Positions 1 to 5,274 of a stretch of DNA of 6,426 nucleotides are shown here, in pieces; the stretch's first letter is position 1, and the number at the start of each line of letters is the position of its first letter. Below the pieces are notes generated by a model. The model did no database searches and was not told the origin of the DNA. It saw nothing but the letters and a program-made list of their open reading frames with translations. Source of the stretch: Clostridia bacterium (GTDB lineage: Bacteria; Bacillota; Clostridia; UBA1381); contig RQCD01000217.1 of assembly GCA_008668455.1 (NCBI GenBank), positions 1-6,426 on the forward strand, read 5' to 3'. A program made the translations under genes and the position numbers.

Positions 1-1
1 A

Positions 2-7
2 TATAAT
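2..7 (+). promoter_or_regulatory. Candidate -10 element of the rnr promoter
   Basis: The hexamer TATAAT is a perfect match to the sigma-A -10 consensus and lies in an AT-rich stretch just ahead of rnr. Transcription would begin around positions 13-16, giving a leader of about 65 bases before the ATG at 79. The -35 box would fall outside the window, so the promoter cannot be confirmed. The surrounding bases are very AT-rich, so a chance match is possible. Confidence 0.4.
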
Positions 8-65
8 ATTATGCAAATTTTATTTAAAGTATGAAAAAAGACGTTTCGGTGATACTAAGAAAAAA

Positions 66-73
66 GGAAAGGA
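66..73 (+). promoter_or_regulatory. Ribosome binding site that sets the rnr start at 79
   Basis: GGAAAGGA ends five bases before the ATG at 79, which is normal Shine-Dalgarno spacing. The in-frame ATG at 31 has only a weak AAAG ahead of it. It would add 16 residues (MKKDVSVILRKKERTV) that precede the recognisable N-terminal winged-helix region. The start at 79 is therefore preferred. Confidence 0.7.
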
Positions 74-78
74 CTGTT

Positions 79-2319
79 ATGGAACGAAACGAACGAGTTT
101 TAGCATATATCAATTCACCTGAATACATTCCGCTCAAAATCAGCGAGCTGATGCTGGTGTTAGCCGTGCCGGAGGATGGGCGCGCGGAATTAGAGGCAAT
201 TTTAGAGGATTGGATACAGAAAGGGAAAATTTATCGGACAAAGCGCGGAAAATATGAGGCGGTGAAAGGGCAGAAGCTTATTTCCGGAACGCTCCATTGC
301 AGTGCGCGCGGCTATTTCGGCTTTGTCACTCCGGAGGATGAATCGGAGCAGGAGCTATATATTGACGGCACAAAAATGACGCCTGCATTAGACGGCGACC
401 GTGTATTGGCTATGGCAGACCACACCGGCGACCGCTGCGACGGACATATTGTCCGCGTGTTAGAGCGTAAACAGCAAGCGCTTTCCGGGGTAATCAAAAG
501 AACAAAAGCGGAGTATTTCGAGGTACGTCCGGATTCCGGAAAAATCTACGCAAAATTTCGATTGCCTCGTGCAGATGCCTTAGGCGCAGAGCAGGGAGAG
601 CGGATTCTCTTTGAAATCACCGCCTACCGGGATGAGCATTTCTATATTACCGCAACCCACCGCCTTGGTGCGGCAGATTCTTTAAAAAGTAACATAAATG
701 CGATTCTGTTTTCTGCCGGAATCAGGCAGGAATTTGATCCGGAAACGCTTGCGGAGGCAGAAGCCGTTCCGGATATGCTTTCCCCAAAAGACCTTGCCGG
801 GCGGCATGATTTCCGGAACGAAACCGTGATCACAATTGACGGTGATGACGCACGTGATTTTGACGACGCTGTTTCGGTTATACGGCTGAAGAACGGACAT
901 TACCAGCTTGGAGTTCATATTGCGGACGTTACGCACTATGTCCGCCCCGACTCTGCGCTTGACCGGGAGGCTTTCTTGCGCGGAACGAGCGTCTATCTTC
1001 CCGACCGCGTGATTCCTATGCTGCCGCAAAAGCTTTCCAACGGACTTTGCAGCTTAAATCCACACTGCGACCGGCTGACCCTATCGGTCACTATGGAAAT
1101 TGATCAGAAGGGCATCGTTCGCTCTCATGCTTTGGAAAAGGGTGTGATCTGCTCTGCCGAGCGGATGACCTACCAGAATGTGAACAAATTATTAGAAGGA
1201 ACGGACAAGACGCTGTCGGAGCATTATCAAAAAATTCTTCCCATGCTTTCAGACATGCGCGAGCTGGCACAAATTCTGAACCAGAAACGCCAGACACGCG
1301 GAAGTATTCAGTTTGACTTTCCGGAATCCAAGATTATCACAGACGATGAGGGCGAGCCGGTCGAGATTTGTCCGGTTTGCCGCGGCATTTCGGAAAAGAT
1401 CATAGAGGAATTTATGCTCTCAGCAAACGAAACCATTGCAGAATATGCATTCTGGGCAGAGATTCCGTTTATCTACCGGGTACATGAACCGCCCTCTTTT
1501 GAAAAAATCCAGGATTTCCAGCGGTTTATCGGCAATTTCGGGTTGGCGCTAAAGGGGAAAATTGGCATTGGCTCTCCGGTACACCCAAGGGCTTTGCAGC
1601 AGGTTTTAGACCAGATCGCCGGAACGGAGGAGGAGCATATGATCTCCGCCTATCTCCTGCGTTCTCTGATGAAAGCGGAATACAAGCCGGAAAACACCGG
1701 TCATTTCGGACTTTCTGCAAAATACTACTGCCACTTCACCTCCCCGATCCGCCGCTATCCGGATCTTGCAATCCATCGGATTCTAAAGGATTTTTTAGAC
1801 CGGAAACCGCTTGATTCCTACCGGCGATTTGTGCAGGATGCAGCGGTGCAATCCTCAAAAACCGAGCTGACTGCTGAAACCTGCGAACGCGACACAGACG
1901 ATCTGATGAAAGCATATTACATGATTCAATATATCGGATATTTATTCCCCGGGAAAATTTCCGGAGTCACTTCCTTCGGAATCTTCGTGGAGCTGGAAAA
2001 TTCCGTAGAGGGACTGATCCGGCTGGAATATTTAAAGGATGATTACTACACTTATGACGAGGAACGGCGCATTCTGATCGGAGAACGCACAAAAAAAATC
2101 TATAAAATCGGAGATGATTTAGAAATTGCAGTGGTACGCTGCGATCTCTTAACCCGGCAGATTGATTTTATTCCGGCTGAATATGCTACGCGTGCAGAAA
2201 TTGAAAAAATCCGTCAGAAAGCATTCCGACAAGAACGAGAAAAGGAACAAAAGAAAAATCCCCGTCCCAAAAGAAAGAGACGGCACAGAAAAAGAGGAAA
2301 AAAACATGGATCAATTTGA
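79..2319 (+). CDS. rnr: Ribonuclease R (3'-5' exoribonuclease, RNB/RNase II family)
   Basis: RNase R is a processive cytoplasmic 3'-5' hydrolytic exoribonuclease. It degrades structured RNA, including rRNA fragments and defective mRNA, with Mg2+ at the active site. The 746-residue product has the complete family architecture: an N-terminal winged-helix region (about 1-62), cold-shock OB domains (about 65-200, with RGYFGFVTPED at 78-88), the catalytic RNB domain (about 245-575), an S1 domain (about 622-700, GKISGVTSFGIFVELE) and a very basic tail (716-743). The catalytic motif TIDGDDARDFDDA supplies the expected acidic cluster D254, D260, D262 and D263. TSPIRRYPDL (554-563) is the conserved RNB C-terminal motif. 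Length is in the usual RNase R range, longer than RNase II. One local oddity is CPVC at 431-434, where homologues I recall have a non-cysteine stretch before IIEEFMLxANE. The gene overlaps the downstream methyltransferase gene by 14 bp. The smpB gene, a frequent partner in Firmicutes, does not follow it. Confidence 0.97.
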   Translation: MERNERVLAYINSPEYIPLKISELMLVLAVPEDGRAELEAILEDWIQKGKIYRTKRGKYEAVKGQKLISGTLHCSARGYFGFVTPEDESEQELYIDGTKMTPALDGDRVLAMADHTGDRCDGHIVRVLERKQQALSGVIKRTKAEYFEVRPDSGKIYAKFRLPRADALGAEQGERILFEITAYRDEHFYITATHRLGAADSLKSNINAILFSAGIRQEFDPETLAEAEAVPDMLSPKDLAGRHDFRNETVITIDGDDARDFDDAVSVIRLKNGHYQLGVHIADVTHYVRPDSALDREAFLRGTSVYLPDRVIPMLPQKLSNGLCSLNPHCDRLTLSVTMEIDQKGIVRSHALEKGVICSAERMTYQNVNKLLEGTDKTLSEHYQKILPMLSDMRELAQILNQKRQTRGSIQFDFPESKIITDDEGEPVEICPVCRGISEKIIEEFMLSANETIAEYAFWAEIPFIYRVHEPPSFEKIQDFQRFIGNFGLALKGKIGIGSPVHPRALQQVLDQIAGTEEEHMISAYLLRSLMKAEYKPENTGHFGLSAKYYCHFTSPIRRYPDLAIHRILKDFLDRKPLDSYRRFVQDAAVQSSKTELTAETCERDTDDLMKAYYMIQYIGYLFPGKISGVTSFGIFVELENSVEGLIRLEYLKDDYYTYDEERRILIGERTKKIYKIGDDLEIAVVRCDLLTRQIDFIPAEYATRAEIEKIRQKAFRQEREKEQKKNPRPKRKRRHRKRGKKHGSI
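2293..2300 (+). promoter_or_regulatory. Ribosome binding site for the methyltransferase, inside the rnr 3' end
   Basis: AGAGGAAA, with core GAGGA at 2294-2298, sits seven bases before the ATG at 2306 and within the rnr coding sequence. It decides against the upstream in-frame ATG at 2162. The 48 residues encoded from there are a lysine/arginine-rich frame shadow of the RNase R S1 end and tail, with no resemblance to a THUMP protein N-terminus. Confidence 0.75.
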
Positions 2320-3439
2320 AATTATCGTCCCCACTCTGTTTGGTTTAGAATCGCTGACAGCCCGGGAATTAAAATGGCTTGGCTATTCCGACACCACCGT
2401 AGAGGACGGACGTGTTACTTTTTTGGGCGACTGGAATGCCGTTCTGCGTGCAAATTTATGGCTGCGTACCGGCGAACGCGTACTGATTAAGGTAGGAAGC
2501 TTTGAGGCGGAAACCTTTGACGATTTATTTGAACAAACCAAAGCGCTCCCCTGGAGCAGATGGCTGCCGAAAGACGCAAAATTCCCAGTCAAGGGATATT
2601 CGCTAAAATCCACCTTAGCAAGTGTGCGCGACTGCCAGGCAATTATCAAAAAAGCCGTTGCTGCCTCATTAGAACAGGACTATGGCATCAGTTGGTTTTC
2701 CGAGGAGGGCGCACTCTATCAGATTCAGTTTGCGTTTATGAAAAATACCGTCACGCTCATGATTGACACCTCCGGCGAGGGTCTGCATAAGCGCGGCTAC
2801 CGGCGCGTTTCCAATGCCGCCCCCCTGCGCGAGACAATTGCCGCGGCAATGGTGATGTTAAGCTACTGGAAGTTTGAATATCCCTTTGCCGATCCGTTCT
2901 GCGGATCCGGAACAATTCCGATTGAGGCGGCAATGTTTAAGAGAAATATCGCCCCCGGACTTTCCCGGCATTTTGCCGCGCAAAGCTTTTCTGCCGTTCC
3001 GGAAACACTCTGGACAGAGGCACGCGAGGAGGCAATGGCAAAAAAGCGCGATCTTCCGCTTTTGATGCAGGTTTCCGATCTTGATCCGGAGGCAGTCCGG
3101 CTGGCGGCAGGAAATGCAGAATTAGCAGGCGTTGCAGACGCAGTTCAGCCGGTGGTAAAAAACGCACTGGACTTTTCCTCCGATCTTCCCTACGGCACGA
3201 TCATTACCAATCCCCCCTACGGAGAACGCATGGGAAACCGCACCGAATGCGAATCCCTCTACCGTGCGTTTGGAAAAACATATTCCAAATTAGAAAATTG
3301 GTCCTGCTATATTCTAACCTCGCATGAACAGTTTGAAACACTTTTTGGAAAAAGAGCAAATAAAAAACGTAAACTGTATAACGGTATGTTAAAATGTAAT
3401 CTGTATCAATACTGGGGCGAAAAACCGCCAAAACGTTAA
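2306..3439 (+). CDS. rlmL: THUMP-domain SAM-dependent 23S rRNA guanine-N2 methyltransferase (RlmL/YpsC family)
   Basis: This class I SAM-dependent RNA methyltransferase has 377 residues. The N-terminus MDQFEIIVPTLFGLESLTA matches the RlmL/YpsC family. A THUMP RNA-binding domain spans about 45-155, followed by the family segment GLHKRGYR (159-166). The Rossmann methyltransferase domain has DPFCGSG (196-202) as the SAM-binding motif, an acidic SDLDPEA (257-263) as the expected ribose-binding strand, and the catalytic TNPPYGER (301-308). In E. coli the N-terminal half of RlmL makes m2G2445 in 23S rRNA. The exact target here is inferred from family membership. The protein is the stand-alone size of Bacillus YpsC, without the RlmK-like second methyltransferase of the E. 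coli fusion. The start lies inside rnr with a 14-bp overlap in another frame, which suggests coupled translation. The stop codon lies inside the palindromic terminator. An alternative reading is another THUMP methyltransferase of the same Pfam UPF0020 group acting on a different RNA. Confidence 0.92.
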   Translation: MDQFEIIVPTLFGLESLTARELKWLGYSDTTVEDGRVTFLGDWNAVLRANLWLRTGERVLIKVGSFEAETFDDLFEQTKALPWSRWLPKDAKFPVKGYSLKSTLASVRDCQAIIKKAVAASLEQDYGISWFSEEGALYQIQFAFMKNTVTLMIDTSGEGLHKRGYRRVSNAAPLRETIAAAMVMLSYWKFEYPFADPFCGSGTIPIEAAMFKRNIAPGLSRHFAAQSFSAVPETLWTEAREEAMAKKRDLPLLMQVSDLDPEAVRLAAGNAELAGVADAVQPVVKNALDFSSDLPYGTIITNPPYGERMGNRTECESLYRAFGKTYSKLENWSCYILTSHEQFETLFGKRANKKRKLYNGMLKCNLYQYWGEKPPKR

Positions 3440-3475
3440 AAGTCATAGGGCAATTGCCCTATGACTTTTAACGTT
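3432..3475. terminator. Perfect 44-bp palindrome acting as a shared bidirectional terminator
   Basis: The left arm starts AACGTTAAAAGTCATAGGGC and continues AA. The right arm is its exact reverse complement, with the dyad axis between 3453 and 3454. Folded as RNA in either direction it gives a stem GTCATAGGGC/GCCCTATGAC with an AATT loop followed by TTTT, a short but usable U-tract. The two flanking genes converge here. The methyltransferase stop TAA (3437-3439) and the kdgK stop (TTA at 3468-3470 on the + strand) occupy mirror-image places in the two arms. Position and shape support intrinsic termination in both directions. The weak point is the T-run of only four before AACGTT. Confidence 0.85.
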
Positions 3476-4487
3476 GTACAGCGCCTGTGCCGTCTCCTCC
3501 GGCGAGGGTTTCGACTTCTTCGCGCGTTACCAGGTTCATATCGCCTGGGATTGTATGCTTTAGTGCTGCTGCCGCTGCGCCGAATTCCAGTGCGCCGCGG
3601 ATATCCTTTCCGTCCAGCAAGCCACAGATTGTTCCGCCGACAAAGCTATCTCCGCCGCCGACGCGGTCTACAATCGGATGAAAACGATATTCTCTGGAAT
3701 GATAAAATTCGTCCTTTTCCATCGAATAAATACAAGCCGACCACAGATTATCCGATGCCGATTTCGGTACGCGGAGCGAGGAAATGGCATATTTCAAATC
3801 AAACTGTTCGCACATTTTTCTTAAAATATTCCGATAGTTGCTCGGATTAACAGGCATCTGAGAAAAGTCCATGCCATGCGGATGGAATCCGAAAATCCGG
3901 TCGCCGTCAATGCAGACATCCGTATACTGCATCAGTCCGCTCATCACTTCTTTTGCCCGCTCTGCCGTCCAAAGCTTTTTCCGGTAATTCACATCACAGG
4001 AAACCGTCAGACCGTGGCGCTTTGCTGCGCGGCATGCCGCTTCGGTCAGGCGCATTGCTGATTCAGAAAGCGCCGGGGTAATGCCCGAAAAATGAAACCA
4101 GTCTGCCCCTTTGAAAATTTCGTCAAAATCAAAATCCTCACAAACAGCCGTTGAAATGGAGGAGTGTGCGCGATCGTACACCACATTGGACGCTCTTGAT
4201 GCTGCGCCAGTCTCTAAGAAATAAATTCCCAAGCGTTCGCCGCCGCGTGCGATATGCTTTGTTTCCACATTCATTTTCCGGAGCGCTGCAACTGCACAAT
4301 CTCCAATCGGATTTTTCGGAACTTTTGTGATAAATTCTGCGCTATGTCCGTAATTTGCAAGCGAAACTGCAACATTTGCCTCTCCGCCGCCGTAATTAAT
4401 ATCAAATTCATCCGCCTGAATAAACCGTTCAAATCCAGGTGTAGAAAGTCGGAGCATGATTTCTCCCATTGTAATAATCTTCGCCAT
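3468..4487 (-). CDS. kdgK: 2-keto-3-deoxygluconate kinase (PfkB/ribokinase family)
   Basis: KdgK phosphorylates 2-keto-3-deoxygluconate with ATP to give KDPG in the cytoplasm, the step before Eda in hexuronate/pectin breakdown. The 339-residue protein shows the PfkB layout. The N-terminal strand ITMGEIMLRLSTPGFERF (5-22) and GGGEANVAV (33-41) form the sugar-binding region. CDVNYRKKLW (164-173) is the DxNYRxxLW motif typical of KdgK. The C-terminal signature DRVGGGDSFVGG (274-285) supplies the catalytic base D280 and anion hole. That motif reads GGGD rather than the commoner GAGD, a variant I associate with Firmicutes KdgK rather than a defect. The ATG at 4487 is preferred over the in-frame ATG at 4574 because it has a good Shine-Dalgarno site one base after eda ends. 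The extra 29 residues from 4574 are a shadow of the eda C-terminus. Substrate is inferred from motifs plus the adjacent eda. Another ketose or ribokinase-like substrate is less likely. Confidence 0.88.
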   Translation of the reverse strand: MAKIITMGEIMLRLSTPGFERFIQADEFDINYGGGEANVAVSLANYGHSAEFITKVPKNPIGDCAVAALRKMNVETKHIARGGERLGIYFLETGAASRASNVVYDRAHSSISTAVCEDFDFDEIFKGADWFHFSGITPALSESAMRLTEAACRAAKRHGLTVSCDVNYRKKLWTAERAKEVMSGLMQYTDVCIDGDRIFGFHPHGMDFSQMPVNPSNYRNILRKMCEQFDLKYAISSLRVPKSASDNLWSACIYSMEKDEFYHSREYRFHPIVDRVGGGDSFVGGTICGLLDGKDIRGALEFGAAAAALKHTIPGDMNLVTREEVETLAGGDGTGAVQR

Positions 4488-4488
4488 T

Positions 4489-5130
4489 TTAACCCCTTGC
4501 TTCCTTGATTCTCCTGATAAATTCCTTTGCCGTATCGGTGATCTTCTGATAATCGCCTGTTTTTGCTCCTGCAATCAGGCTTGACCCTGCGCCGACAGCA
4601 ACCGCGCCAGCCTTGATCCATTCATGTACATTAGAAATATCCACACCGCCGGTCGGCATCATTTTTGCCTGCGGCAGAGGTCCTTTAATATCCTTAATAA
4701 TTTTCGGTCCAAACAGATCTGCCGGGAAGATCTTCACAATATCCGCGCCTGCCTCCATGGCTGTCAAAACCTCGGTAATGGTCATACAGCCGGGCAGATA
4801 CGGAACACGGTAACGTCCGCAAAGCTTTGCTGTTTCTAAATTAAATCCCGGGCTGACAATATAATTTGCACCCGACAGAATTGCCATTCTTGCCGTTTCA
4901 GAATCTAACACTGTTCCTGCACCCAAAAGCATTTCGCCGTTTGGATATTTTTCTGCCAATGCCTCAATCACCTTGTGCGCTCCCGGAACGGTAAAGGTCA
5001 GCTCAATGGACGGACAGCCGCCCTCTAAGCATGCGTCGCTGATACGGATTGCCTCGTCTGCATTTTTTGCACGCACCACTGCCACCAGTCCGGCATCGGT
5101 CATTTTCTTCAGTACTTGTTCCTTTTCCAT
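4489..5130 (-). CDS. eda: KDPG/KHG aldolase (bifunctional 2-keto-3-deoxy-6-phosphogluconate / 4-hydroxy-2-oxoglutarate aldolase)
   Basis: This class I aldolase cleaves KDPG to pyruvate and glyceraldehyde-3-phosphate. Many members also split 4-hydroxy-2-oxoglutarate. The 213 residues match the family length and form one TIM barrel. Recognisable elements are VAVVRAKNADEA (16-27), the general acid/base glutamate E43 in SIELTFTVPGA, GAGTVLD (70-76), YIVSPG (90-95), LPGCMT (112-117), the Schiff-base lysine K133 in IVKIFPADLFG, and the phosphate-binding MPTGGV (158-163) with a later GAGSSL (180-185). The arginine two residues after VT in the E. coli VTLR motif is absent here (LTFTVP), as I recall for many Gram-positive members. 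The gene is first in a tight eda-kdgK pair and lies 144 bases downstream of gyrB on the same strand. No strong promoter is evident, so read-through from gyrB or a promoter in the structured intergenic region are both possible. Confidence 0.94.
   Translation of the reverse strand: MEKEQVLKKMTDAGLVAVVRAKNADEAIRISDACLEGGCPSIELTFTVPGAHKVIEALAEKYPNGEMLLGAGTVLDSETARMAILSGANYIVSPGFNLETAKLCGRYRVPYLPGCMTITEVLTAMEAGADIVKIFPADLFGPKIIKDIKGPLPQAKMMPTGGVDISNVHEWIKAGAVAVGAGSSLIAGAKTGDYQKITDTAKEFIRRIKEARG
4493..4498 (-). promoter_or_regulatory. Ribosome binding site of kdgK, overlapping the eda 3' end
   Basis: On the - strand AAGGGG precedes the kdgK ATG by five bases and lies in the last codons of eda. The eda stop (4491-4489) falls between this site and the kdgK start, so a ribosome ending eda can reinitiate at kdgK. 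This supports one transcript and near-stoichiometric translation. Confidence 0.75.
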
Positions 5131-5142
5131 TGTTATAACTAT

Positions 5143-5147
5143 TCCTT
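5143..5147 (-). promoter_or_regulatory. Ribosome binding site of eda with long spacing
   Basis: On the - strand AAGGA within AGAAAGGAATAG lies 12 bases before the eda ATG at 5130, longer than the usual 5-9. No better candidate lies nearer, and the next in-frame ATG (M10) has even worse spacing, so the start at 5130 stands. The spacer AATAGTTATAACA is AT-rich and unlikely to fold. Confidence 0.55.
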
Positions 5148-5160
5148 TCTGTGCTACCCT

Positions 5161-5269
5161 TAAGGCTGAAAGAAAATCACTCAGAGTGCTGCTTTGCAGC
5201 GAGTGGAGCTGTACAATTGTACCGCCCCGAGCAAAAAGTTGCGCTATGGGCGATTTTATTCAGACCTTA
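5161..5269. other. Structured 109-bp intergenic element between gyrB and eda
   Basis: The outer arms TAAGGCTGAAAGAAAATC (5161-5178) and GATTTTATTCAGACCTTA (5252-5269) are inverted repeats that pair at 16 positions, with one single-base bulge and one 1x2 mismatch. Inside lie three further dyads. The first is ACTC + GCTGC-TTT-GCAGC + GAGT (5179-5204) with a five-base bulge. The second is the perfect palindrome GTACAATTGTAC (5211-5222). The third is CGCCC/GGGCG around GCAA-AAAG-TTGC (5223-5252). Together they can draw as a four-way, cloverleaf-like fold. On the - strand the first hairpin is followed by ATTTTCTTTC and on the + strand the third by ATTTTATT, so either side might terminate transcription. 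There is no plausible ORF. It begins five bases after the gyrB stop and ends 30 bases before eda. The dyads are visible; function is not known. Options are a dispersed repeat or MITE-like insertion, an RNA leader, or a terminator with operator. Confidence 0.55.
5211..5222. promoter_or_regulatory. 12-bp perfect palindrome, possible operator upstream of eda
   Basis: GTACAATTGTAC is a perfect dyad 81-92 bases upstream of the eda start. Sugar-acid operons of Firmicutes are often controlled by GntR- or LacI-type dimers that bind short AT-centred palindromes, so an operator role is conceivable. It also contains TACAAT, a five-of-six match to a -10 box, in both directions, but no convincing -35 lies at the right distance. 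It may simply be one arm of the larger fold. Confidence 0.25.
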
Positions 5270-5274
5270 TCTCC

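Noticed and set aside
31..78. N-terminal extension of RNase R from the ATG at 31
   Set aside because: There is no good Shine-Dalgarno site before 31 but a strong one before 79. The 16 added residues have no family support, though the frame is open and this cannot be fully excluded.
2162..2305. 48-residue N-terminal extension of the methyltransferase
   Set aside because: It overlaps the RNase R S1 end and tail in another frame and is lysine-rich shadow sequence. The THUMP family N-terminus begins at MDQFEIIVPT with its own ribosome binding site.
3461..3850. 129-residue open frame on the + strand starting MTFNVVQRL, opposite kdgK
   Set aside because: It runs antisense to a well-supported kdgK and is Arg/Leu-rich low-complexity. 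It begins inside the terminator palindrome, which is also why a - strand frame starting at 3446 begins with the same MTFNV.
4271..4621. 116-residue - strand frame across the eda-kdgK junction
   Set aside because: It is out of frame with both real genes and is explained by their tight junction. The KdgK and Eda reading frames carry all the conserved motifs.
5178..5188. CACTCAGAGTG, a short dyad inside the intergenic element
   Set aside because: A one-base loop cannot form an RNA hairpin, and the left half is better paired with GAGTG at 5201-5205. It is kept only as part of the larger element.
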